Of a stretch of DNA of 53,521 nucleotides, positions 40,874-50,515 are shown piece after piece. How positions within the stretch are numbered: position 1 is the stretch's first letter; the number at the start of each line of letters is the position of its first letter. A program made the translations under genes and the position numbers. The notes under the pieces are model-generated. The model searched no databases, was not told where the DNA came from, and saw only the letters and a list, made by a program, of their open reading frames with translations. Source of the DNA: Oxalobacter paraformigenes (GTDB lineage: Bacteria > Pseudomonadota > Gammaproteobacteria > Burkholderiales > Burkholderiaceae_D); assembly GCF_000158475.2 (NCBI RefSeq), contig NZ_KI392030.1, forward strand, positions 461,134 to 514,654, read 5' to 3'.

Positions 40874-40916
40874 TGCCGGGCAGGACAAAACTGTTTCTGC
40901 CCGGCAGCATTTTTTC
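40874..40916 (+). terminator. Terminator-like hairpin pointing rightward, between leuS and dapB
   Basis: A perfect 10-bp stem TGCCGGGCAG/CTGCCCGGCA (40874–40883, 40897–40906), then AGCATTTTTTC on the plus strand. On the minus strand, the direction of dapB and leuS, no T-run follows. No rightward gene precedes it, so it either stops antisense transcription into dapB or acts on the minus strand as an RNA-end-stabilising hairpin. Confidence 0.55.
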
Positions 40917-40919
40917 TGT

Positions 40920-41726
40920 TTATTTCAAGTGGAGAACGTCTTGCATATCGAAGAGGCCGCTCGTTTTGTCAGTGAGAAAACGGGCTGCACGCAGGCTGCC
41001 TTGTGCATAAGTGGCGCGGCTGGCCGATTTGTGGGTTATTTCGATACGTTCGCCGGTTCCGGCAAAAAGAACCGTGTGATCGCCTACGATATCGCCGCCC
41101 CTTATTGTCGAAAAACCGATTGTTGATGGATCGCGTTCTCCAGTAATGCCTTCCCGGGCATAAATGGCGCATTCCCCGAGGTCGCGACCGATAGCTTTGG
41201 CAATCACTTCGCCCATTTTCAGTGCGGTTCCCGAAGGGGCATCCACTTTATGCCTGTGATGCGCTTCTATCACTTCAATGTCGTATCCTTCGGCAAAATT
41301 CTTTGCCGCGATTTCCAGTAATTTCATGGTGACGTTCACACCTACGCTCATGTTCGGGGCGAATACGACAGGAATTGATGTCGAGGCTGCTGCGATGGCT
41401 TTTTTCCCGTTTTCATCGAAACCGGTTGTGCCAATGATCATTTTGATTTGATGGGCAGCACAATAAGCGAGATGTTCGAGTGTACCGGCAGGGCGGGTGA
41501 AATCGATAACATATTCGGCGTCCCTGAATGCTTTATTCATGTCGGATACGATCGGCACGCCTGTTTTCTCGCCCAGAAACATGCCGGCATCATTGCCGAG
41601 GCCAGGAGAATTCGATGCGTCGAGCGCACCGGTCAGTATGGCATCTTCCGCTTTCAGAACGGCTTCGATCAACATGTGGCCCATGCGGCCATTTGCCCCT
41701 GCAATGGCGATTTTCATTTTATTCAT
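40920..41726 (-). CDS. dapB: 4-hydroxy-tetrahydrodipicolinate reductase
   Basis: Reduces the DapA product in lysine and diaminopimelate synthesis. The 268-aa protein has the nucleotide-binding GANGRMG (residues 10–16), [10 protein letters not shown], and the signature [15 protein letters not shown] with the catalytic His pair and Lys. Its ATG overlaps the bamE stop by 4 bases (ATGA), so translation is coupled. bamE–dapB divergent from fur is a known betaproteobacterial order. Confidence 0.97.
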   Translation of the reverse strand: MNKMKIAIAGANGRMGHMLIEAVLKAEDAILTGALDASNSPGLGNDAGMFLGEKTGVPIVSDMNKAFRDAEYVIDFTRPAGTLEHLAYCAAHQIKMIIGTTGFDENGKKAIAAASTSIPVVFAPNMSVGVNVTMKLLEIAAKNFAEGYDIEVIEAHHRHKVDAPSGTALKMGEVIAKAIGRDLGECAIYAREGITGERDPSTIGFSTIRGGDIVGDHTVLFAGTGERIEITHKSASRATYAQGSLRAARFLTDKTSGLFDMQDVLHLK

Positions 41727-42973
41727 TGGATATTTCCGATCAATTGGTCATTCGGCGATGGCGGCAGCATCCTGCCTATCCGGCTCGGCGTGCTGATAGG
41801 TTCGAAAGTTCCGATATTTTCCGAGGAGTCATTACCGGTTTCTTCCGTATCGTTTTGTCTCGACTCCTGAGTCGAACTTCTGCTAACAGGGCGTTTTATC
41901 CGGTTTGGCCGCCCGGAAACCGTATTCGTCACAGAAGCGCTGACGGGTTCAGGAACGCTGACGGGTTCGGGAGCGCTGACGGGTTCAGGAGCGCTGATGG
42001 GTTCGGGAGCGCTGACCGGTTCGGGGGCGCTGACCGGTTCGGGAGCGCTGACCGGTTCGGGAGCGCTGACCGGTTCAGGAGCGCTGACCGGTTCGGGGGC
42101 GCTGACGGGTTCAGGAGCGCTGACGGGTTCAGGAGCGCTGACCGGTTCGGGGGCGCTGACCGGTTCGGGGGCGCTGACCGGTTCAGGAGCGCTGACGGGT
42201 TCAGGAGCGCTGACGGGTTCAGGAGCGCTGACCGGCTTGGAAACAGGAGATGATTCCGGTACATTGACAGGCGCTATATTGCTGTTTGACCCTGTCGTTT
42301 CCGAAGATGTTTTTACTTCCTGTCCGTTTTTTTCGATCCTGGCTTCCTTTTTGTCGTTTTCTGAGGGTTCATCGTCGGAGGTGATATGGGACAGATAGGC
42401 CGCTTCATCCGGCAAATGGTCGCTTGTCATGCGTTCAACGAGATTGTCGGTAAAGAAAATCACTAACCTGTTAGTCGTTATGGCTCCGTTGGGTTTTTGA
42501 AGGCGGAACAGGTAATCCCAGCGATTGGCGTGAAACATATCGGTTAAAAGAGGGGTTCCCAACACAAAACGGACCTGTTCCTTGGTCATGCCTGGCTGCA
42601 CTTTGGCCAGCATTTCGGCGGAAATGAAATTTCCCTGCTGGACATTGACTTTGTAGGGCGTCAGCATGCTCAGCCATTTTTTCATGCCTGTCGGTTTTGT
42701 ATTCAGTTCATTTTCAGCTTCAGTTGTTACCTTTTCAGGTTGTTTACTGACAACTGATTCTGATATTTCATTTTCTGAGGGGCTTCGTTGGCCGGGGATG
42801 TTCGCAACCGGCTTTTTTTCTGTCTCGACAGAGACAGGCTTGGTGTTTTCGATAGGATCACTTTCGTCAATCAAAGGATTTTTGGAGGCGCAACCGATTA
42901 CCAGAACAGTTGCCGATGTTAGCAGTACCGGTGCGCGAAGATATCGCCACAAGCTGGCCATTTTTTTATGCAT
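41723..42973 (-). CDS. bamE: BamE/OmlA outer-membrane lipoprotein with repeat-expanded tail
   Basis: Lipoprotein of the BAM complex that inserts outer-membrane proteins. The core (about residues 97–190) is standard: [32 protein letters not shown] and [10 protein letters not shown]. The lipobox is VIGC with Cys28. The rest is unusual: a charged linker of about 70 residues before the core, and after it a long tail containing about 16 copies of the hexapeptide PVSAPE (about 250–346) plus a further 70 residues. At 416 aa it is several times longer than E. coli BamE (113 aa). Start is uncertain between 42973 and 42961; a longer form to 43018 is unlikely. The stop overlaps dapB. Confidence 0.92.
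   Translation of the reverse strand: MHKKMASLWRYLRAPVLLTSATVLVIGCASKNPLIDESDPIENTKPVSVETEKKPVANIPGQRSPSENEISESVVSKQPEKVTTEAENELNTKPTGMKKWLSMLTPYKVNVQQGNFISAEMLAKVQPGMTKEQVRFVLGTPLLTDMFHANRWDYLFRLQKPNGAITTNRLVIFFTDNLVERMTSDHLPDEAAYLSHITSDDEPSENDKKEARIEKNGQEVKTSSETTGSNSNIAPVNVPESSPVSKPVSAPEPVSAPEPVSAPEPVSAPEPVSAPEPVSAPEPVSAPEPVSAPEPVSAPEPVSAPEPVSAPEPVSAPEPVSAPEPISAPEPVSAPEPVSVPEPVSASVTNTVSGRPNRIKRPVSRSSTQESRQNDTEETGNDSSENIGTFEPISTPSRIGRMLPPSPNDQLIGNIQ
41937..42242. repeat. Tandem array of 18-bp units inside bamE (16 full plus one degenerate)
   Basis: Sixteen contiguous 18-base units from 41937 to 42224 with plus-strand consensus GCGCTGACSGGTTCRGGR, then a degenerate unit to 42242. The array keeps a perfect 18-base period without indels. 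Unit differences fall almost only at third codon positions of bamE (Ala GCT/GCC, Pro CCT/CCC and CCG/CCC). Only two units change the peptide: one Val to Ile and one Ala to Val. Neighbouring identical units (10/11, 12/13, 15/16) suggest recent duplications. Confidence 0.97.
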
Positions 42974-43001
42974 CACGAAGTTGAATCCCAAGAGCAATTT
43001 A

Positions 43002-43030
43002 TTGAGCAGATTTAACAAACACTATATGAT
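43002..43030 (+). promoter_or_regulatory. Putative fur promoter
   Basis: -35 TTGAGC (43002–43007), 17-base spacer, -10 TATGAT (43025–43030), 55 bases ahead of the fur ATG, in the 111-base gap between fur and bamE. I see no good Fur box here, so autoregulation is not evident. Confidence 0.5.
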
Positions 43031-43084
43031 AAAGCAGATACTAGAATAGTACAGAACCAATTTTGAATTTATAAACTTCTCAAA

Positions 43085-43507
43085 ATGATGAGTAATAATC
43101 CTGCCGACTTGAAAGCAACGGGTCTTAAAGCCACACTTCCCCGATTGAAAATTCTCAACATTTTTCAAAAGAATGCCGAGCGTCATTTAAGTGCCGAAGA
43201 CGTTTACCGGCTGCTTTTGTCCGACAATCTGGAAATCGGACTGGCGACAGTTTATCGCGTATTGACGCAGTTCGAACAGGCCGGGATATTATCACGGAAT
43301 TATTTCGAAACCGGCAAGGCGGTTTTCGAACTGAATGAAGGTACCCACCACGACCATATTGTTTGTGTCGATTGTGGAAGGGTTGAGGAATTTCACGATG
43401 ACGAAATCGAAAAAAGGCAACATGACATTGCGGCCGAAAAGGGTTTTGACATTGTCGATCATACTCTGGCGATTTATGGACGCTGCATTAAATGCCGACA
43501 AAAATAG
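43085..43507 (+). CDS. fur: Ferric uptake regulator Fur
   Basis: Iron-responsive DNA-binding repressor, 140 aa. The winged-helix domain (about 1–85) includes [15 protein letters not shown] and [16 protein letters not shown]; the dimer/metal domain has [11 protein letters not shown] with His88, His89, His91, Cys94 and Cys97, and a second pair, Cys134/Cys137, at the C-terminus. Two ATGs stand in tandem at 43085 and 43088. It diverges from bamE–dapB. A Fur box lies in front of feoA about 7 kb away. Confidence 0.96.
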   Translation: MMSNNPADLKATGLKATLPRLKILNIFQKNAERHLSAEDVYRLLLSDNLEIGLATVYRVLTQFEQAGILSRNYFETGKAVFELNEGTHHDHIVCVDCGRVEEFHDDEIEKRQHDIAAEKGFDIVDHTLAIYGRCIKCRQK

Positions 43508-43525
43508 GGCAGGAGGATGGACATG

Positions 43526-43556
43526 AAAAAGCCGTGAGTTTCACGGCTTTTTATTA
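43526..43556 (+). terminator. Bidirectional terminator between fur and clcA-type gene
   Basis: A perfect 12-bp stem AAAAAGCCGTGA/TCACGGCTTTTT with a three-base loop (43526–43552), followed by ATTATTT on the plus strand. The A-run on the left side gives T on the minus strand, so both convergent genes can end here. Confidence 0.93.
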
Positions 43557-43568
43557 TTTCTGGGCGTT

Positions 43569-44918
43569 TCAGGATGCCTTGGCCGGTACTTCTTTTGCTT
43601 CAGGAACATATTCGAACTTCTTGGCCAGGGCGTGGTAAAGCGGTTCCGGGCTGACATATTTCGAAACCAGGCTGGCCAGGAGGGAAACGGCCATCAGAGA
43701 CAGCAGCATCTGGTGGCTTCCTGTCATCTCCATCGTAATAATGAAAGAAGTCAACGGTGATCGGGTTACGCCGGAAAGATAGGCGGCCATGACAAGAATA
43801 ATGATGGCGCCGTGGGGCGCAAGGCCGGGGAAAAGGGCATATACGTTGTCGCCGATGCCGGCGCCGACCGACAAAGTCGGCGCAAACAGGCCGCCGGGAA
43901 TGCCGCTTAAGGTTGAAACGAGAGTGGCGATGAATTTGGCAGCGCCGTAATACCAGACCAGAAAAGTGGTGTCGCTCTCCAAGGTCAGCCGGGTCGGTTG
44001 ATAGCCAGTGCCATAAACTGTTCCGTCAGTCAGCAATCCTAAAATGGCAACAATCAGACCGCAGGCTGCGGCGAAAGCAAGAGGATGTTCCTGAATGACT
44101 TTTTTGATTCTTTGCGGTGGTGTGACTGAAATTTTCTGGACGATCAGGCTGAACAGTCCACCGATAACGCCACCGGCAATTCCGCAAACGAGAATGGCGG
44201 GAATGTTTGTCAGCAAAGCGAGGGATTCGTTGGTATAGCCGAAATAAGTATAATTTCCGACAAGGGCTATGGAAATAAGTCCGGACAGGATGACGGTCAG
44301 CAGAGTAGGGCTGTGTGCATTGAAGATATATTTTTTGGTCAATTCTTCCATGGCGAACATGATGCCGGCCATCGGTGTATTGAAAGCGGCAGCGATCCCG
44401 GCAGCCCCGCCCGACAGTGCCAGCATTCGTCTCTGTTCCGCTGTCTTGAGTGTTCCGTAGCCATAGAAGGCATGCATGATGGAAGCGCCGACCTGAACGG
44501 TTGGCCCTTCTCGCCCGATTGAGGCACCGAGCGTCAATCCACCCAAAAGCATGGCGATTTTTCCAAACAGGATTTTCAGGGAAAGCAGGTCGCTTTTTTT
44601 CTTGTGGTCCGGGTCATCTATGACGGCGATGGTTTGGGGGATTCCGCTGCCCTGGGTACCCGGAAAAAAGCGTCTGGCGATATAGACGATAAGGGCGAAG
44701 CCAACCGGCATGTAGATAATCGAAGCCCAGGGAACATGCGTAACAATCCAGGTATTGAGTTCAAAGGCATAATCGCTGGCTTCCGCCATGCCGACACCGG
44801 CCAGACCAATCAGAATAGGAGCCAGAATCCACGCACAGGTACGTCTCCAGTATCGTGCCGTTTTTTGTACGATGACACGTTTGGTCAGATGAGGCGGGTC
44901 GAAATGAGGAAATAACAT
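43569..44918 (-). CDS. ClC-family chloride channel/antiporter
   Basis: A 449-aa membrane protein with the three anion-site motifs: GSGIPQ (90–95), GREGPTVQ (135–142) and GIPGGLFAPTL. The gating glutamate corresponds to Glu137, and an internal glutamate (191/192, in FAMEEL) could serve the proton path, so chloride/proton exchange as in E. coli ClcA is more likely than a simple channel. Start chosen at ATG 44918, which sits about 22 bases after the predicted transcription start; ATGs at 44948 and further up would lie in the promoter. No C-terminal CBS domains. It diverges from a MarR gene. Confidence 0.91.
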   Translation of the reverse strand: MLFPHFDPPHLTKRVIVQKTARYWRRTCAWILAPILIGLAGVGMAEASDYAFELNTWIVTHVPWASIIYMPVGFALIVYIARRFFPGTQGSGIPQTIAVIDDPDHKKKSDLLSLKILFGKIAMLLGGLTLGASIGREGPTVQVGASIMHAFYGYGTLKTAEQRRMLALSGGAAGIAAAFNTPMAGIMFAMEELTKKYIFNAHSPTLLTVILSGLISIALVGNYTYFGYTNESLALLTNIPAILVCGIAGGVIGGLFSLIVQKISVTPPQRIKKVIQEHPLAFAAACGLIVAILGLLTDGTVYGTGYQPTRLTLESDTTFLVWYYGAAKFIATLVSTLSGIPGGLFAPTLSVGAGIGDNVYALFPGLAPHGAIIILVMAAYLSGVTRSPLTSFIITMEMTGSHQMLLSLMAVSLLASLVSKYVSPEPLYHALAKKFEYVPEAKEVPAKAS

Positions 44919-44946
44919 GATTTGTTCTATTTCGCAGGTTCTTAGC

Positions 44947-44975
44947 ATTATTATATTCGAGCAAATATATTTCAA
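44947..44975 (-). promoter_or_regulatory. Putative clcA promoter with a palindrome
   Basis: Minus strand: -35 TTGAAA (44975–44970), 17-base spacer, -10 AATAAT (44952–44947). The palindrome AAATATATTT (44963–44972) overlaps the -35 and spacer and could be a binding site for the neighbouring MarR protein. Confidence 0.4.
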
Positions 44976-45005
44976 GTTCTTATTACTCTTCGGGAGAACA
45001 ATCCG

Positions 45006-45506
45006 ATGAAAGACAGGTTGTCTTCAATCGCTGTTGCAGGTGGGACGCAGTATCTGGACATTCTTCAGAAGTTCAGAGTCATCGTTCGTTCGGCACAGAA
45101 ATATTCCCAAAAAGTCGAAAAAATACTGGGAGTTTCAGGCGCGCAATTGTGGATTATGAAAGAAATTGATAGAAAGCCGGGATTGCGGGTAGGAGAAATT
45201 GCCCGGTTGCTGGCTATCCACCAAACGACGGCCAGTAATTTGCTGGATGTACTGGAGAAAAAAAATATGGTCTGTAAAACACGTTGGCCGACGGACCAGC
45301 GAATTGTAAATCTGTCCCTGACGCAACAGGGGGAGGCTTTGTTATTGAAAGCACCAGAACTGACGAGAGGTTTGTTGCCGGAAGCCCTGTCTCAAATGGA
45401 GCCTGAAGATTTGAGGCGGCTGGGTGAAACGCTGGACGTTCTGCTCGAAAGTATTTCACAGGTGGATGAAGAGTTTGCGTTGCAGCCTTTGCCGTTTACG
45501 ATGTAA
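45006..45506 (+). CDS. MarR-family transcriptional regulator
   Basis: A 166-aa winged-helix regulator. The DNA-binding domain (about residues 45–110) contains LRVGEIARLLAIHQTTASNLLDVLEKKNMV and the wing RWPTDQRIVNLSLTQQG; flanking helices form the dimer interface. The ligand is unknown. GGGAGA stands ahead of the ATG. It is divergently placed 87 bases from the chloride channel gene, which it may control. Confidence 0.9.
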   Translation: MKDRLSSIAVAGGTQYLDILQKFRVIVRSAQKYSQKVEKILGVSGAQLWIMKEIDRKPGLRVGEIARLLAIHQTTASNLLDVLEKKNMVCKTRWPTDQRIVNLSLTQQGEALLLKAPELTRGLLPEALSQMEPEDLRRLGETLDVLLESISQVDEEFALQPLPFTM

Positions 45507-45540
45507 AAAGCCTGCAAGCGTGATACTTGCAGGCTTTTGA
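45506..45540 (+). terminator. Bidirectional terminator between marR-type gene and groL
   Basis: A perfect 13-bp stem AAAAGCCTGCAAG/CTTGCAGGCTTTT with a seven-base loop; it begins at the last base of the MarR stop and lies 30 bases beyond the groL stop. The A- and T-runs allow it to serve both genes. Confidence 0.94.
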
Positions 45541-45569
45541 ATGGAACAAGGGTTTCTGGAAAGAGGGAA

Positions 45570-47225
<1,656 letters not shown>

Positions 47226-47275
47226 CTAATATAAATTTGTACGCTTTACCAAGTCCTTAAAGACTGTGTATGCAA

Positions 47276-47566
47276 TCATTGCTGGATGATCGCCATTACA
47301 TCGGATTCGTGCATGACGAGCAGCTCTTCACCGTCGACTTTGACGGTCTGTCCGGAATATTTTCCGAAAAGAACCATGTCGCCGACTTTTACGTCAAGCG
47401 GCAAAACTTTGCCATCTTCCAGAACCTTGCCATTGCCAACGGCGATGACTTCGCCTTGGTCCGGTTTTTCCGCTGCTGCGTCAGGAATGACGATACCGGA
47501 TGCGGTAGTTTTTTCCTGATCGACACGTTTGACGATAATGCGGTCTTGCAAAGGACGAAGTTTCAT
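47276..47566 (-). CDS. groS: Co-chaperonin GroES (10 kDa)
   Basis: The 96-aa lid of the GroEL chamber. It starts [18 protein letters not shown], has the mobile-loop region [17 protein letters not shown] in equivalent form, and [26 protein letters not shown] lies ahead of the ATG. It has a leader of about 125 bases that holds the CIRCE element. Confidence 0.98.
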   Translation of the reverse strand: MKLRPLQDRIIVKRVDQEKTTASGIVIPDAAAEKPDQGEVIAVGNGKVLEDGKVLPLDVKVGDMVLFGKYSGQTVKVDGEELLVMHESDVMAIIQQ

Positions 47567-47674
47567 AACAATTCCTTATAAATCAATTTATTGTGTTTGT
47601 GAGATAAAAGCCTGAACCTGTATCAGGCCACCTTAAACCTTTGTCTCCCGAAATCCGGAATTCAAGTGAGTTTA

Positions 47675-47701
47675 TTAGCACTCTCTTGTAACGAGTGCTA
47701 A
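47675..47701 (-). promoter_or_regulatory. CIRCE operator (HrcA site)
   Basis: A perfect inverted repeat TTAGCACTC–9 bases–GAGTGCTAA, identical to the CIRCE consensus bound by the heat-shock repressor HrcA. It covers the expected start of the groES–groEL transcript. No hrcA gene is in the window. Confidence 0.97.
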
Positions 47702-47730
47702 GTATAGGGGCGGCCTTTGAAGATTTCAAG
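47701..47730 (-). promoter_or_regulatory. Overlapping sigma70 and sigma32 promoters of groES–groEL
   Basis: Sigma70 reading: -35 TTGAAA (47729–47724), 17-base spacer, -10 TATACT (47706–47701). Sigma32 reading: CTTGAAA (47730–47724), 13-base spacer, CCCCTATA (47710–47703), close to the heat-shock consensus. Both use the same bases and fire into the CIRCE operator. Confidence 0.8.
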
Positions 47731-47810
47731 ATAAAGGAAAGAATTTTTTTTACTTTGTGCGAAAACACAAATCCTGCAGATCGGGACAGAAAACCTCTGA
47801 AAGGAAAAAA

Positions 47811-48083
47811 TTAATCGCCCGATTCTTTTTTTCGGAAAATTCTGATGGGTCGGGTACTTGTTTTTTGCAGTGTGTGACAGTTGCGGCAGCCGTGGCAACT
47901 GTAGACCGATCCTTTCGGTTTGTCTCCCGGATGGATTTTTCCGGCCAGCGTGTCGGCATGCAGATAGGCGCTCAATCGGGACAAGCCGAGACGTATCCGG
48001 TATTTCCAAAGGCAGGGGAAGCTGTATTTGTACAGAATACAGCAGGAGAGTGTGACAATAAAAAGAACGATGAGTTCCTGCAT
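47811..48083 (-). CDS. Small single-span cysteine-containing protein after feoB
   Basis: A 90-aa protein: an N-terminal transmembrane helix (about residues 3–20), a basic helical middle, and a motif CHGCRNC with Cys63, Cys66 and Cys69 near the C-terminus, then a basic tail. Its ATG is one base after the feoB stop (TGAGATG), so it is co-translated with feoB. It resembles small membrane proteins encoded behind feoB in other betaproteobacteria; a role analogous to FeoC, perhaps sensing iron or redox through the cysteines, is inference. Confidence 0.75.
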   Translation of the reverse strand: MQELIVLFIVTLSCCILYKYSFPCLWKYRIRLGLSRLSAYLHADTLAGKIHPGDKPKGSVYSCHGCRNCHTLQKTSTRPIRIFRKKESGD

Positions 48084-48084
48084 C

Positions 48085-49980
48085 TCAACATCCCAATAAA
48101 AAACGGCTGATGTGATAAGTGGCCAAGGAAGCCAGATAGGCGAGTCCAAAAAGATACGCTGCTGCAAATGACATTGTCCACCAGGAATTGGTTTCACGCC
48201 GGATGACGCCCAGGGTGGCGAAACACTGTGGCGCGAAAACAAACCAGGCCAGAAGAGATAGGGCTGTCGGCAGACTCCAGCTTGACGAGATGAGCGAAGT
48301 CAGCGCAACAGAAAGGTCGTCGCCGCTTGCTGAAAGGGCATAAACGGTACCTAATGCACTGACGGCGATTTCTCTTGCGGCCATGCCAGGAATCAGGGAA
48401 ACTGCTATTTGCCAGTTGAAACCGATAGGCCGGACGATGTATTCCAGCCAGTGTCCCAGCTGTCCTGCGAAACTGTATTCAATGGCGGCACCGGCAGCTC
48501 CTTCAGGAGGTGTGGGATAAGTGGAAAGTACCCATAGCAGAACGGATGTGGCGAATATGACGGTACTGACACGTACAAGAAAAATGCGGGCTCTCTCCCA
48601 CAAACCGATAGCGATGTTGCGGATTCGGGGCAAATGATAAGACGGCAATTCCATCAGAAGAGGCTGGTAATCGTTTTTTCCCAGCAGACGGCTAAGTATC
48701 CAGGCGATTAGAACAGCGGCAAGGATGCCGCTGATGTACAACCCGAACAGTACCAGTCCTTGGAAGTTGAAAATGCCTACTGTCTTGTCGGGTATGAATG
48801 CGGCAATAATCAGTGAATAAACGGGCAGGCGTGCCGAACAGGTCATCAACGGCGCAATCAGAATAGTGATGATTTTGTCCTTGCGGTTTTTTATGGTTCG
48901 CGTTGCCATAATTCCGGGAACAGCGCAGGCAAAACTGGAAAGAAGCGGTATGAAAGCGTGACCGGACAGGCCGATTTTGCTCATCAGTTTATCCAGCATA
49001 AAAGCGGCGCGCGGCAGATATCCGGACTCTTCCAGGATGAGAATGAAAAAGAACAGAATCAGAATTTGCGGAAGAAAGACAATAATGCTGCCTACACCGG
49101 CAATAATCCCGTCGACAATCAGGCTGCGCAAAACGCCTTCCGGTAGCCACAAAGTGAACAGGGAACCGACTGTATCGATGCCCGTTTCGATCCATTCCAT
49201 CGGCATTTCCGCCCAACTGAAAACGGCCTGGAACATGAAAAACAAAATGGCGATCAGAATCGGAAAACCAAAAACGGGATGCAAAACGATGGAATCGATT
49301 TTTTGATTCAGGGGGTAAGTGTCGGCATTTCTTTTTATGACGGCTTCCAGAATTCTTCGGGATTCGAAAGAGGACGAACGATTTTCAAGCAGAGGTTTTT
49401 TCGTTCCTGGCGCTGGGGTTAGGTTAACAAAGACGTCACCTTTTTCTAAAAGGTCGATAAGCGCTTCGATCCCTCCTGGTTCAACGGCAACGGTTTCGAC
49501 AACAGGTATGCCGAGTTCGTCTTGCAATAATTCCAGATCGATGATTTGCCCTCTTTTTCGGGCAAGATCGATCATGTTCAACGCCAGAATCGTCGGATAA
49601 CCTAATGCAATGACGTCAAGAATCAGTTTCAGGCTTCTTTTCAGGTTGGTGGCATCGGCGACATAAACGATCAGGTCGATCGGTGTATCGTCCGTTTTTT
49701 CCAACAGTGCTTTCCGGGTGATTTCTTCATCCTGCGTCAGTGGAGTCAGGCTGTATATGCCGGGCAAGTCAATGATGTGGAATCGCTGGCCATTGTCCGT
49801 TTTCATATCGCCTTCTTTGCGTTCGACGGTGACGCCTGCGTAGTTGGCGACTTTTTGATGCGATCCTGTCAGACGGTTGAAAAGAGCGGTTTTGCCACTG
49901 TTTGGATTTCCAACCAGAGCAATTGAACGAAATGATGCGGATTTTTTTAGGAGGCCGATTTCGCGATCAGTCGGATTCAT
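48085..49980 (-). CDS. feoB: Ferrous iron transporter FeoB
   Basis: Main ferrous iron permease of the inner membrane, 631 aa. The N-terminal GTPase domain has G1 GNPNSGKT (24–31), DLPGIYSL as G3 and LNMIDLA as G4. A linker domain follows (about 175–265), then about ten helices with two Gate regions containing cysteines, including SFACAVPGIMATR and FVFAPQCFATLGVIRRE. It overlaps the feoA end by 14 bases. Confidence 0.97.
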   Translation of the reverse strand: MNPTDREIGLLKKSASFRSIALVGNPNSGKTALFNRLTGSHQKVANYAGVTVERKEGDMKTDNGQRFHIIDLPGIYSLTPLTQDEEITRKALLEKTDDTPIDLIVYVADATNLKRSLKLILDVIALGYPTILALNMIDLARKRGQIIDLELLQDELGIPVVETVAVEPGGIEALIDLLEKGDVFVNLTPAPGTKKPLLENRSSSFESRRILEAVIKRNADTYPLNQKIDSIVLHPVFGFPILIAILFFMFQAVFSWAEMPMEWIETGIDTVGSLFTLWLPEGVLRSLIVDGIIAGVGSIIVFLPQILILFFFILILEESGYLPRAAFMLDKLMSKIGLSGHAFIPLLSSFACAVPGIMATRTIKNRKDKIITILIAPLMTCSARLPVYSLIIAAFIPDKTVGIFNFQGLVLFGLYISGILAAVLIAWILSRLLGKNDYQPLLMELPSYHLPRIRNIAIGLWERARIFLVRVSTVIFATSVLLWVLSTYPTPPEGAAGAAIEYSFAGQLGHWLEYIVRPIGFNWQIAVSLIPGMAAREIAVSALGTVYALSASGDDLSVALTSLISSSWSLPTALSLLAWFVFAPQCFATLGVIRRETNSWWTMSFAAAYLFGLAYLASLATYHISRFLLGC

Positions 49981-50266
49981 TATCGTTTTGAGCGATGTAT
50001 ATTCTGGCTGCCTCTCGGCGACGAAGAGCGAAAATGGAATTTCCTACTCTGATTGCCATCGGGTCTTTGCAAGGAAAGGCTTCGGCATGAACATGAATGC
50101 GTTCTCCCGGTGTGAATCCGAGCTCTTGCAACCGGTTTTTCATGAAAGTGGCGGCTGATCCCTCATCATCTGCCAGACCGATGACTGTGGCCGAATCGCC
50201 TTTTCTCAATTGTGCCAGATTGCTGATGGCAGCCGTTTTCAAAAATGTTGAAGGTGGTTGGGACAT
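49967..50266 (-). CDS. feoA: FeoA SH3-like protein
   Basis: A 99-aa cytoplasmic protein with the FeoA core (about 20–95): LRKGDSATVIGL, RLQELGFTPGERIHV and MAIRVGNSIFALRRREAARIYI. Supports FeoB activity. It starts the feoA–feoB–small protein operon 36 bases after the predicted -10. Confidence 0.93.
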   Translation of the reverse strand: MSQPPSTFLKTAAISNLAQLRKGDSATVIGLADDEGSAATFMKNRLQELGFTPGERIHVHAEAFPCKDPMAIRVGNSIFALRRREAARIYIAQNDNESD

Positions 50267-50301
50267 TTAAACGAAACTTACCGATAAGAATGAGAAATAA
50301 A

Positions 50302-50333
50302 ATTATTCATGAATGATAATGATTCTCAATATA
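50302..50333 (-). promoter_or_regulatory. feoA promoter overlapped by a Fur box
   Basis: Bases 50315–50333 read GATAATGATTCTCAATATA, matching 15 of 19 positions of the Fur consensus. The minus-strand promoter has -35 TTGAGA (50329–50324), a 16-base spacer and -10 AATAAT (50307–50302), so the box covers the -35 and much of the spacer. Iron-loaded Fur should block transcription. Confidence 0.82.
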
Positions 50334-50515
50334 AACGTTTCTGCCAAAAAAAACAACTGTAGATCGCTCTGTTTTATATACCTATATCAAGTAAGCTCGT
50401 CTTTTGCTGGAAAATGAGAGAATATTCCGGACTTCGTAGCATATGGGTTGAACGGGAAATGAATGGCGGGACGGTCGGGGGAAAACATTGTTGGAATTCA
50501 TGGTTTGAGATTTTC

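Noticed and set aside
41937-42242. CRISPR-like array
   Set aside because: Units are 18 bp, contiguous, without spacers and within a coding frame.
41997-42398. Plus-strand frame of TGSGAL repeats, which looks like a repeat protein
   Set aside because: It is the antisense reading of the bamE 18-bp array; bamE has the lipobox and conserved core, so it is the real gene.
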